Shown here piece by piece: positions 1-7,248 of a stretch of DNA of 10,435 bases; within the stretch, counting starts at the first letter, position 1; each line of letters starts with the position of its first letter. A program made the translations under genes and the position numbers. Source of the stretch: an uncultured Alistipes sp. (GTDB lineage Bacteria > Bacteroidota > Bacteroidia > Bacteroidales > Rikenellaceae); assembly GCA_900769525.1 (NCBI GenBank), contig CAAGGY010000174.1:1-10435 (forward strand). Direction: 5' to 3'. The notes beneath the pieces were generated by a model. That model ran no database searches, was not told where the DNA came from, and saw only the letters and a program-made list of their open reading frames with translations.

Positions 1-139
1 ACAAGTCAACCTCGTCGATATCGAGTGGAGCACCAGAGTCGCCCTCGACGCAACAGATACCCTTGCACTTCGACAAATCGCAGGCAAAGCCCTCACGCAA
101 CAGGTCGACACTTACAATCTTATCATCAATCTCAATCAT
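1..139 (-). CDS. DUF3109 family protein, N-terminal part (runs off the window)
   Basis: Reading down from an ATG at 137-139, the frame is open to the window edge and gives 46 residues starting MIEIDDKIVSVDLL. A cysteine cluster of the form C-x4-C-x3-C-C (C20, C25, C29, C30) is followed by VEGDSGAPL, which matches my memory of the N-terminus of Bacteroidota DUF3109 proteins. These are small cytoplasmic proteins thought to bind metal or an Fe-S cluster, with no established reaction. The start lies 12 bp after the nadD stop, so it is probably the fourth gene of the yicC-gmk-nadD operon. No separate promoter is visible. The family call is fairly sure; function is unknown, and the rest of the protein is outside the window. 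Confidence 0.8.
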   Translation of the reverse strand, partial: MIEIDDKIVSVDLLREGFACDLSKCKGICCVEGDSGAPLDIDEVDL

Positions 140-151
140 CGCAACTATCTG

Positions 152-967
152 TTATGGATTATAAATATCCTTATATCTAAACGACAAAATCTCGTAGACC
201 ATATCGTGAAGTTGCTTGGCCTCAGCATTATCGGGATTTATAGCCTTAGCACGATTGAAGTCGTTGATAGCCTTACCCCACTCGTTATGCTGGAAGTAGC
301 ACTTGCCACGCTCAACATAGAGCACATCACGCTCATCGCCCGACTCAATCATTGATGTTAGGCGCACAATGCGACCTGCAGGTGTCCACAACTGATTCTT
401 GACAATAAAGTCGGCAACAGATGGAGCAACCATTGATGAGATATCCTCGCTACGCTCCGCCTTCTCACGCACCTGGGTAGATGAGTACTCAACATACGGA
501 GCATCCTCCAACAGAGTCACACGGTCGACAAACTTCTCTACTGCATAGCCCTTACGTGGGTAGACATAGATCTTATACTCGTTCAAGATACGCTCGTAAT
601 CTTTCCACTCATCGAAACGTGCCCAGATGTCGCTACCTGTAATAATGGCAAACTCCATATCTGCGCCACACGACTCCTGCAAGAAGTCGAGAGTATTAAT
701 GGTGTACGATGGCTTTTCAAGCACAAACTCCACGACAGAGGGCTTAATCTTCTCTGGGTAGCGTGACTCACGGCACGCCATCTCAGCCATCTCATAACGT
801 GTGTACTCAGGAGTCTGAAGCACATCGGCCTTAAATGGATTTTGCGGTGAAATAATTAGCGCCACCTCATCGCACAAATCCTTATCAATGGCATACTCCG
901 CCAAGGCAATATGGCCATTGTGGATAGGGTCAAACGAGCCAAAATAGAGCAACATTCGCTTCTTCAT
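152..967 (-). CDS. nadD: Nicotinate-nucleotide adenylyltransferase NadD with C-terminal TPR-like extension
   Basis: NadD transfers AMP from ATP to nicotinate mononucleotide, making deamido-NAD+ in cytoplasmic NAD synthesis. The 271-residue product has the nucleotidyltransferase signature GSFDPIHNGH at residues 10-19 (the HxGH-type ATP site), SPQNPFK at 40-46, TGSD at 110-113 and the C-terminal SSTQVR motif at 162-167. The usual NadD domain ends near residue 194 (FIVKNQLW), matching the family's common length of about 190-210. About 77 further residues follow. Within them 215-250 reads as one tetratricopeptide repeat (YVERGKCYFQHNEWGKAI, then a second helix ending AINPDNAEA), with a tail to FRYKDIYNP. 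No stop or new start separates the parts, so this is a genuine in-frame extension. The gene starts 7 bp after the gmk stop and is read with yicC and gmk. The NadD call is secure; the role of the TPR tail is unknown. Confidence 0.95.
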   Translation of the reverse strand: MKKRMLLYFGSFDPIHNGHIALAEYAIDKDLCDEVALIISPQNPFKADVLQTPEYTRYEMAEMACRESRYPEKIKPSVVEFVLEKPSYTINTLDFLQESCGADMEFAIITGSDIWARFDEWKDYERILNEYKIYVYPRKGYAVEKFVDRVTLLEDAPYVEYSSTQVREKAERSEDISSMVAPSVADFIVKNQLWTPAGRIVRLTSMIESGDERDVLYVERGKCYFQHNEWGKAINDFNRAKAINPDNAEAKQLHDMVYEILSFRYKDIYNP

Positions 968-974
968 AGCTCAA

Positions 975-1535
975 CTATTTTAAAAAGTTATCAATAATCT
1001 GCGTAGCCTCAGCCACAGCCTCATCAAGGATGTCGTTGACAACGGTATAGTCGAACGCCTCAGATTTTGAGAGTTCAAACTCGGCCTTAGCAATACGCTT
1101 CTGAATGACCTCCTCGCTATCGGTGCCTCGACCACGCAATCTGCGCTCAAGCTCCTCAACAGATGGAGGCATAATAAATATTGAGCAAGCATCATCGCCA
1201 AACAGACGCTTGAGGTTGATGCCACCCATAACATCTACGTCAAAGACGATAACATTGCCTTTGTTCCAGATACGCTCCATCTCGCTCTTAAGCGTGCCGT
1301 AGCAAGTGCCGGCATAGACCTCCTCCCACTCGACAAACTCATCACGCTCAACACGGCTACGGAACTCGTCGTTGGTAAGAAAATAGTAGTCAACACCATC
1401 CTGCTCCTGGCCACGAGGCTGGCGCGATGTTGCTGATATTGAGAACTCAAAGCGATTGAATCGCTTCAAAAGCTCACGAACAATGGTGGTCTTACCCGAA
1501 CCACTCGGAGCTGAGAATATCACTAATTTTCCCAT
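975..1535 (-). CDS. gmk: Guanylate kinase
   Basis: Gmk phosphorylates GMP to GDP with ATP in the cytoplasm, an essential step toward GTP and dGTP. The 186-residue protein has the P-loop SAPSGSGKTT at residues 8-17. The GMP-binding part contains SATSRQPR (34-41), then G47-VDYYF and the GTCYGT segment (76-81). The central FDVDVMGG strand-loop lies at 98-105, and the arginine-rich lid RRLRGRGTDSEEVIQKR begins at 131. The length fits compact bacterial guanylate kinases. The ATG at 1535 puts the P-loop at the normal distance from the N-terminus. The gene lies between yicC (6 bp gap) and nadD (7 bp gap), so all three are probably on one mRNA. Nothing about it is odd. Confidence 0.97.
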   Translation of the reverse strand: MGKLVIFSAPSGSGKTTIVRELLKRFNRFEFSISATSRQPRGQEQDGVDYYFLTNDEFRSRVERDEFVEWEEVYAGTCYGTLKSEMERIWNKGNVIVFDVDVMGGINLKRLFGDDACSIFIMPPSVEELERRLRGRGTDSEEVIQKRIAKAEFELSKSEAFDYTVVNDILDEAVAEATQIIDNFLK

Positions 1536-1541
1536 AATAGA

Positions 1542-2414
1542 CTATAAAATATTGAGCACCTGCTCCTTAATCTTCTCTAATTCATCCTTCATCTTAACAA
1601 CCAAACGCTGCATATTAGCCTCGTTCGACTTCGAGCCCATGGTGTTAATCTCACGACCAAGCTCCTGAGCAATGAAGCCGAGCTTACGGCCTGGAGCCTC
1701 CTCATCACGAGCCACCTCACGGAAGTAGTTGCAGTGGTTATCAAGACGCACCTTCTCCTCAGTGATATCGAGCTTCTCGATGTAGAATATCATCTCCTGC
1801 TCCAAGCGGTTGTTGTCAACCTCAAGTTGCATCTTCTCAATGTTCTCACGAATACGGCTCTTGATAGTCTCAACACGTGCCTTCTCAAATGGCTCAACCT
1901 CGTGGCGATACTGCTCGATAAGGTCGATACGCTTAAGCAAATCGGCAATAAGGATAGCACCCTCCTGCACTCGGAACGCATCGAGCTCATTAGCGGCAAG
2001 ACGTGTAGCCTCGATGATAGCTGCAATCTCGTCGTCAGAGACTTCGTGCTCCTCGTTTGTCACAACATCGGGCATACGCAATATTGCATTAAGGAAATAT
2101 TCGCTATCGGCAATCACTGCATTTTCTGAACACACCTCACGCAACTCCTTGGCATAGGCCTTAAACGCCTCACGGTTGATATGCGACGAGGTCTCGGCAA
2201 CAGTGCTTTCGAACGACACGTAGCAGTCAACCTTTCCACGCTGAAGCTCACGGGTGATAATGTTACGCACCTCAGCCTCCGCAGCACGATATTTTGAAGG
2301 GAGTTTTACCGAGAGATCTAACTGCTTAGAGTTAAGCGAGCGTAGCTCTACACGAAATTTTCTATCTCCACATATGGCCTCGCCTTTACCGAAGCCTGTC
2401 ATTGACTTTATCAT
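1542..2414 (-). CDS. yicC: YicC family endoribonuclease
   Basis: YicC-family proteins (YicC_N plus DUF1732 domains) were long called stress-induced proteins of unknown function; in Escherichia coli YicC is now described as an endoribonuclease affecting small-RNA turnover. The 290-residue product has the family's opening IKSMTGFGKGE at residues 2-12, ELRSLNSKQLDLSVKLP at 23-39 and RGKVD at 59-63. The strongly conserved C-terminal block contains GRKLGFI (242-248), QELGREINTMGSK (250-262) and a final helix ending KEQVLNIL. It is the first gene of a minus-strand operon followed by gmk after 6 bp. A Bacteroidota-type promoter 29 bases upstream of the ATG supports the start at 2414. The family is certain; the substrate RNAs in this organism are unknown. 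Confidence 0.93.
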   Translation of the reverse strand: MIKSMTGFGKGEAICGDRKFRVELRSLNSKQLDLSVKLPSKYRAAEAEVRNIITRELQRGKVDCYVSFESTVAETSSHINREAFKAYAKELREVCSENAVIADSEYFLNAILRMPDVVTNEEHEVSDDEIAAIIEATRLAANELDAFRVQEGAILIADLLKRIDLIEQYRHEVEPFEKARVETIKSRIRENIEKMQLEVDNNRLEQEMIFYIEKLDITEEKVRLDNHCNYFREVARDEEAPGRKLGFIAQELGREINTMGSKSNEANMQRLVVKMKDELEKIKEQVLNIL

Positions 2415-2442
2415 AATAGTTTGGTATATCTATATTAATTTA

Positions 2443-2473
2443 CAAAGATACAAAACTATTAGCAAATAGCAAT
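2443..2473 (-). promoter_or_regulatory. Promoter of the yicC-gmk-nadD operon
   Basis: Read on the minus strand, ATTG at 2473-2470 (-33 element, one mismatch to TTTG) is followed by a 19-bp spacer and TATCTTTG at 2450-2443, a full match to the Bacteroidota -7 consensus TAnnTTTG. The inferred transcript start near 2437 leaves an AT-rich leader of about 20-25 bases before the yicC ATG, with no Shine-Dalgarno sequence. Confidence 0.6.
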
Positions 2474-2541
2474 GGATTAATCAACAAAATAGAGTTGGCA
2501 ACAAGCAAAGTATTTAGGCACTATGTTTCACAAATGAAGGG

Positions 2542-2573
2542 CAAAGATACCTATAACATATTGTTACGCCAAT
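2542..2573 (-). promoter_or_regulatory. Second promoter-like match upstream of yicC
   Basis: A second copy of the same arrangement lies about 100 bp further upstream: ATTG at 2573-2570, a 20-bp spacer and TATCTTTG at 2549-2542 on the minus strand. It would give yicC a leader of about 120 bases, or start a short untranslated RNA. It sits between the terminator hairpin at 2610-2638 and the nearer yicC promoter. The match is as good as the nearer one, but its position is less natural and chance matches to short motifs are expected in AT-rich gaps. Confidence 0.35.
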
Positions 2574-2609
2574 AATCGGGAGCCCATTTGGGCCAAAATC
2601 AAACATTTA

Positions 2610-2638
2610 GGGCTGTCAGCATCGAAAGCCAACAGCCC
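2610..2638 (-). terminator. Terminator hairpin ending the envelope gene cluster
   Basis: On the minus strand GGGCTGTTGGC (2638-2628) and GCTGACAGCCC (2620-2610) form an 11-bp stem around the 7-base loop TTTCGAT. Two stem positions are U-G and G-U wobbles in minus-strand RNA but C/A mismatches in plus-strand RNA, so the structure is stronger in the direction that would end the lipoprotein gene. It starts 24 bp after that gene's stop. The following bases (TAAATGTTTGATTTT) are T-rich but not an unbroken U tract. Confidence 0.65.
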
Positions 2639-2662
2639 CAAAATTTAGATCTAAGAGACTCC

Positions 2663-4144
2663 CTACTCCTTAACGCAACGAACAGGCATTGCATTGGCAC
2701 GATGCATCGAACGAGCAGCATCAAAGCCATTCCACAGAGCACGGCTCTCGCTATTTAGGTCAAACCACATAGCCTTAGCATCGCCATTCTCAGCAGCACT
2801 ACTTGTCCAGTAGTAGCCCGACCATGGAATAGGCTTGGTAGAGTCGTCGTTCATATTATCGAGCCTGCCATCGAGATAGTTGCGTCGGCCAGCAGCAGAG
2901 AAGAAATAGCTACCATTTTCATCCTCAAGGTGCCAGCCATACATCTTCTGAGCCTTATGCCAATCTACAATAGCATCGTCGACAGGGCTGATAGTCAGGT
3001 TCTCAAAGATTGAGCTATCGGGAATACGCCAACCCTTAGGACAAGGGTCGTGCTCGCTCTTCGAGGTCTCGCTCCAAAGCTGGTCGTGACCACTAAAGAG
3101 CCAGTCATAGCCATTATTATTGTTGCCTGTGATAATCGACATTGGGTTGTTCAAAGCCCACGCCACATCTCCGGTAGTGTCATCTGAAGCCACATAGTCG
3201 AGGTAGGTTAAGTAGCCACTACTATTATATATGGCCATATCCTTGTTATCCCAGAAGTTCCACATAGCAGGGCCCACGAAAGGGGTACGACGTCCCCACT
3301 GGTAGTAGAGTCCATACGAGCGGCCAACCCTATTCTCCTCGCTATTATCCCCACCCTCAGAGTTGATATCAGCACCGAGGTTGATATTCATGAGCGTGCG
3401 ACCATTAAGTGTGATTGTCTCGCTCTCAGGATTGCTATTTGTAACCCAGATATGCCATGTCCAGAGCAACTCGCCCGATTCACTATATGCACCAATAAGG
3501 GCATTACCCATCTGGAGTCTACCCATAGGCTTATCATCCTCATCCATGAGCTCGTCAATATAGAACGAAGCAACGCCATCCTGCATCTCAACATACTTAA
3601 TCAAATCCTTAGATGTCTGCCAGATAACCTCAACGTAGCTGGTATTAAGAGGTGTTGAGCTACCACCAATCATCGGATTAAAGAGATAACGTCTGTTATA
3701 CTTATTAGCGATGTAGCAGTTGGCAGGACTATCGTAGTAGTTGATATCCTCGTTGACAAGGATAGCCACATAGATGCTCACACTCTTCTGCTTACCCGAA
3801 GGAGTAAAGACATTGAGGTAGATCGTACCGCTATCTACAGCCTCCTTACTCTCAATAGCCTCCTTTGTAGGCGAGTGAACAGTGATACTCTTTTCGTACA
3901 TATCTACCGCAACAATCTCCCAGCCTGAAGGAGTTGAGCCAACGCTAACAGTAGATACATTCTCCGAGCTAAAGGTTGTGGTGCCATCGATGTCGTAACC
4001 TCCAAACTCAAAGAGGATACTCTCAGAGGGGATATCAAAATCCATGGTCTCCGACTTCTTACAACCAGAAAGCACCATCGAAATGGCGAAAACCGCCAGA
4101 ATCAGATGATTGAAAAATCTTAGCTTCATATCTTTAATTTTCAT
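2663..4144 (-). CDS. Surface lipoprotein with FISUMP-like C-terminal domain
   Basis: The 493-residue product has a basic N-terminus, a hydrophobic stretch and a lipobox (VLSGC, lipidated Cys28), so it is an exported lipoprotein. Residues 40-130 look like a beta-rich Ig/BACON-type module (weak call). A middle part carries ANCYI (141-145) and GELLWTWHIWVT (224-235). The C-terminal half has YYQWGRRTPF (280-289), DPCPKGWRIP (366-375), YYWTSSA (444-450) and a terminal PVRCVKE. This pattern is that of the Fibrobacter succinogenes major paralogous domain (FISUMP, TIGR02145), common in Bacteroidota surface lipoproteins and without a settled function. C368 and C490 could form a disulfide. The gene starts 15 bp after the SPOR-protein stop, so it is probably the last gene of that operon, and a hairpin follows its stop. 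ATG 4129 (residue 6) is an alternative start. Domain class is moderately sure; ligand is unknown. Confidence 0.82.
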   Translation of the reverse strand: MKIKDMKLRFFNHLILAVFAISMVLSGCKKSETMDFDIPSESILFEFGGYDIDGTTTFSSENVSTVSVGSTPSGWEIVAVDMYEKSITVHSPTKEAIESKEAVDSGTIYLNVFTPSGKQKSVSIYVAILVNEDINYYDSPANCYIANKYNRRYLFNPMIGGSSTPLNTSYVEVIWQTSKDLIKYVEMQDGVASFYIDELMDEDDKPMGRLQMGNALIGAYSESGELLWTWHIWVTNSNPESETITLNGRTLMNINLGADINSEGGDNSEENRVGRSYGLYYQWGRRTPFVGPAMWNFWDNKDMAIYNSSGYLTYLDYVASDDTTGDVAWALNNPMSIITGNNNNGYDWLFSGHDQLWSETSKSEHDPCPKGWRIPDSSIFENLTISPVDDAIVDWHKAQKMYGWHLEDENGSYFFSAAGRRNYLDGRLDNMNDDSTKPIPWSGYYWTSSAAENGDAKAMWFDLNSESRALWNGFDAARSMHRANAMPVRCVKE

Positions 4145-4159
4145 TATTTTCGTTTGAAA

Positions 4160-5761
4160 CTACTCCACCTTTGTCTCAGACAATGTGACTTTTAGCGAAG
4201 GGAAGGCATCCGAGAGTGATACTATAAGCGTATCGGCCTCGCCACGATCCTTAAACAGACCTACAACATAATTAGCACCACTGCGTGACACACTCTTGCC
4301 AGGTGCCGACGAGCTAATAATCGAGCGCATCTTGCTATCGAGCGACTCGGCGCTAATGATTACCATATACTGAACATTCGACGCAGGGGCGATGCTCTGA
4401 ACAGCTGGCGTACTGCTCTTCGACGAGCTACCCTTTGAAGCAGTTATGTTTGTCATCTGGCCATCTGTCCAACAATAAATCTCTGGACCCTTGAAGCCCT
4501 TATCCTTGAGGAACTGCAAGTCATCAAGAGCCTCCTGCTCGGTAGCATAACCACCCGCATAGTAGCAATATTGGCCATCTGCGTCACGAGCAATAGACAT
4601 TGGCTGAACCCCCTTAAAGAGCGTCATGGCCTGCTTAGAGCGAAACTTACCCAAGAGCAGACGATAGATAGTACCATTGTCGTAGACCTTAAGCTCGGGC
4701 AGTGGATTTGACTCGTCGTAGAAATTGGTACGACCAATCTTGACCTTCGCAAAATCCTTAAACTCACGATGCTCCACAACAATAGGTTCGAGGTTAAAGA
4801 TAGGTGTTACATACTTATCGAGGACACCTCGCAACGAGTCCTGAGCAGGCTTAAGACGCATATCACGCGCAAACTCCCACTCGTAGCTAAGCAACGTGCG
4901 ACGGCCAAGAGCATAGCGCATCAAGGCATCAGATGAGTATCGACCATCCTCCTTAGCGCAACGCTGCTGCATGGTCTGATAGTTGGCCGATGCACGGTCG
5001 AGGATATCGTAGCGATGCGACTTCTCAAGGATATAGGCCATAGAGAAGTACTTGGTGTCGAGGATATGATTCCACACACTATTCATACTCTCGTCGAGTG
5101 TTGCAAGCTCACCACTAAGCTGCTCATACTGCTCATAGAGAGGGTCTGCCACAGAGGCACGGTCGGCCTTAGCATACTCCTTTGCAACCTTTGCCAACTT
5201 CTCATAGCTCTTAAGATACGCCTCAGCATAACCCACCATCAACATCTCCTCATTCTGAGCTCGGAGCAGGTCGGCATAGTCATCAGCCGAGAGCTCAGTC
5301 TTGAAGCACTCGTTATCGACAAGGTTAGCAACAGCATTGTTCTGCTCTGCGGGCTGCTCGCTATCGTCGATAATCTCGCCAACGACAACGTGCTGCTGCT
5401 GCGAGAGTATCTGCTGCATGATATGCTCCTGCTCGATAGAGCCGATGCGACGTGTGATTGTACCCTGCTCGACAGAGATATCGTGGGCCTGCTGCTCCAG
5501 AACGATAATCTCGGCACGCAGAGCCTCGATATCTATAGCCTCGCCACCGCCATCCATACGCTTGCGGCACTCCGAGAGCAACATATTGATAGAGTCTGCC
5601 TTAGTAGATAGTTCACCGCTACGCTCGATAAGTTGCATATACTCACGGTTGGTCTCCAGCTCCTTGATACCTGGGCGCTGAGTAACACTCGATGCAAAGG
5701 CCGAGAGCGCAATAAGCGAGCTGAGCAGCAATGCAGGGGTTATAAACTTCTTAATTGTCAT
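4160..5761 (-). CDS. Secreted coiled-coil protein with two SPOR-like repeats
   Basis: From the ATG at 5761 the product is 533 residues. It opens with a signal peptide (MTIKKFITPALLLSSLIALS, cleavage probably near residues 23-25). A long charged, mainly helical part follows (about 30-300), including a likely coiled coil around 78-125. Residues about 363-435 look like a SPOR domain: YRLLLGKF, then YCYYAGGYATEQEALDDLQF and DKGFKGPEIY. A Ser-rich linker leads to a second, more divergent copy at about 463-533 (VQYMVIIS, then YVVGLFKDRGEADTL). SPOR domains classically bind denuded peptidoglycan strands in the periplasm, so a cell-wall-linked role is likely. A GTG at 5776 would add five residues (VRFRN) before the signal peptide. 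I prefer the ATG because the signal peptide then begins at its basic residues and Bacteroidota rarely use GTG. The gap to trkH is 28 bp. Specific function is unknown. Confidence 0.8.
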   Translation of the reverse strand: MTIKKFITPALLLSSLIALSAFASSVTQRPGIKELETNREYMQLIERSGELSTKADSINMLLSECRKRMDGGGEAIDIEALRAEIIVLEQQAHDISVEQGTITRRIGSIEQEHIMQQILSQQQHVVVGEIIDDSEQPAEQNNAVANLVDNECFKTELSADDYADLLRAQNEEMLMVGYAEAYLKSYEKLAKVAKEYAKADRASVADPLYEQYEQLSGELATLDESMNSVWNHILDTKYFSMAYILEKSHRYDILDRASANYQTMQQRCAKEDGRYSSDALMRYALGRRTLLSYEWEFARDMRLKPAQDSLRGVLDKYVTPIFNLEPIVVEHREFKDFAKVKIGRTNFYDESNPLPELKVYDNGTIYRLLLGKFRSKQAMTLFKGVQPMSIARDADGQYCYYAGGYATEQEALDDLQFLKDKGFKGPEIYCWTDGQMTNITASKGSSSKSSTPAVQSIAPASNVQYMVIISAESLDSKMRSIISSSAPGKSVSRSGANYVVGLFKDRGEADTLIVSLSDAFPSLKVTLSETKVE

Positions 5762-5789
5762 ATTTCTAAATCTCACTTTTTATCTTTTT

Positions 5790-7235
5790 TTAACGCCACG
5801 AACGTAGGAAGAAGAGCTGGATAAATCCAAAAATCTCCAAACGACCGACAAGCATCAACACCGTAGAGTTGAGCTTAAGGATAAGTGGCAGGTCGGCATA
5901 GTTGTCAAACGAGCCTATCTCGCCGAAGCCAGGTCCCACGTTGCTAATACACGAGATAGAGGCGGTGAGCGAGGTCATAATATCGCAACCAAACATCGCA
6001 TAGACAATCGTACCCATAAGGGCAAGAATCAAGTATGCGACGATAAAGGTTAGCACCAACGTTAGCACGCTATCTGGCTGCACCATACCATCAGTCTTGG
6101 TGCTGATTACAGCATTTGGATGCTGCTGCAACTTGATACGGTTGCGGATAACCTTGAGCGCAAGGACCAACCTATCAACCTTCACACCACCAGATGTTGA
6201 GCCTGCGCAACCACATATTATCGAGCAAAAAACAAGCAATATTATGGCCAGCGGTGTCCAAAGGTTTGTATTAGCCGTAGCAAATCCCGACGTCGTCGTG
6301 AGGCTCACAACCTGGAATGATGCGTGACGCAACGACTCCACAAACGTTGGATAGATACTCTCGCTATACAAACTTGCTGCAATAACCAAAGAGCATACGA
6401 GCATCATGCCGATATATGCTCGAACGATTTCGGAGCGGAAAATATTGTTTCTGCGACCTGTTATCGTAGCGTACAAGATACCGAAATGGATACCCGACAC
6501 AGCCATAGCACCCATCATCACAAGCTCAATCATAGGGCTATCGAAGAAGGCCACCGAGGCATTCTTCGTACTAAAACCCGATGTTCCGCAGGCCGACATT
6601 GCATGGGTAGCAGCATCGAACCAACACATTCCCGACAGCTTCAAAAGTAGCGTTGTAACAACCGTGAGGCCGACATAGACAAAGACAAGGATACGCATAA
6701 TCTCACGTGAGCGGTAGTGGAAGTTATCCTTGGCAATGGTCGAGAGCTCAACATTGTAGAGTAGCTGACGGCTACGACCCAACAACGGAAGAATCACCAG
6801 GGCGAACATAACTACTCCAATACCACCAATCCACGTTGTTGCCGAACGCCAGAAGAGCATACCTCGTGGCAAGAACTCAATATCGTTGAGAATCGAGGCT
6901 CCTGTGGTTGTAAAGCCCGAAACACTTTCGAACCACGCATTGACAATGGTAAACTCGCCACCCCAGATAAGGTATGGAATCATACCTACAACACAGGCAA
7001 CAAGCCACGAGCCCACGACAATGGCATAGCCCTCCTTAGTCTTAATCTCCTCGACACGCTCAACAAAAATCAACGGAAAGATTCCGAGAATAGCGGTAAG
7101 GAACGATGACAAAAGGAGTGGATAGAAGGCCGAATCTTGGCCGTTAAGAAGCGACACACCTGCCGACGCAAGCATAAACAGCGCCAGGAATACCAGCACC
7201 ATTCCGATATAGCGTATGACAACGTGCGCCCTCAT
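5790..7235 (-). CDS. trkH: TrkH family potassium uptake channel protein
   Basis: TrkH is the membrane channel subunit of Trk/Ktr potassium uptake systems in the inner membrane. The 481-residue protein is hydrophobic throughout and of normal length. All four selectivity-filter loops keep the key glycine: SGFTTTGAS (G112), CGTSGFST (G220), TTTSGFAT (G317) and NVGPGFG (G434). The conserved gating-loop segment GCAGSTSGGVKVDR lies at 342-355, and GRLEIF near the C-terminus is also typical. TrkH usually works with TrkA, a cytoplasmic NAD/ATP-binding ring. No trkA is in this window, so it must lie elsewhere. The gene starts 13 bp after the stop of the HAMP-like gene and is followed by the SPOR-protein gene, so potassium uptake is probably co-transcribed with envelope proteins. 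The call is secure. Confidence 0.95.
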   Translation of the reverse strand: MRAHVVIRYIGMVLVFLALFMLASAGVSLLNGQDSAFYPLLLSSFLTAILGIFPLIFVERVEEIKTKEGYAIVVGSWLVACVVGMIPYLIWGGEFTIVNAWFESVSGFTTTGASILNDIEFLPRGMLFWRSATTWIGGIGVVMFALVILPLLGRSRQLLYNVELSTIAKDNFHYRSREIMRILVFVYVGLTVVTTLLLKLSGMCWFDAATHAMSACGTSGFSTKNASVAFFDSPMIELVMMGAMAVSGIHFGILYATITGRRNNIFRSEIVRAYIGMMLVCSLVIAASLYSESIYPTFVESLRHASFQVVSLTTTSGFATANTNLWTPLAIILLVFCSIICGCAGSTSGGVKVDRLVLALKVIRNRIKLQQHPNAVISTKTDGMVQPDSVLTLVLTFIVAYLILALMGTIVYAMFGCDIMTSLTASISCISNVGPGFGEIGSFDNYADLPLILKLNSTVLMLVGRLEIFGFIQLFFLRSWR

Positions 7236-7248
7236 TTTTTTGAATTAA

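Noticed and set aside
1734..2157. Plus-strand open frames antisense to yicC
   Set aside because: They lie wholly inside the conserved yicC gene, show no recognisable motif and have no promoter.
2582..2593. Small palindrome GCCC-ATTT-GGGC between the terminator and the outer promoter
   Set aside because: The stem is only 4 bp and no U tract follows on either strand, so it is too weak to call a terminator or operator.
5391..5418. Run of CTG-like triplets in the SPOR-like gene
   Set aside because: It encodes a short Gln stretch in the helical region and is too short and imperfect to be a phase-variable repeat.
5015..5611. Open frame of 198 codons on the plus strand, antisense to the SPOR-like protein gene
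   Set aside because: Its translation is leucine-rich and low in complexity, as expected for the reverse complement of a helical, Glu/Gln-rich coding region. The minus-strand frame has a signal peptide, domain structure and operon spacing.
5762..5776. GTG start giving the SPOR-like protein five more residues
   Set aside because: The ATG at 5761 begins a normal signal peptide; the extra VRFRN is not needed. The GTG cannot be excluded from sequence alone.
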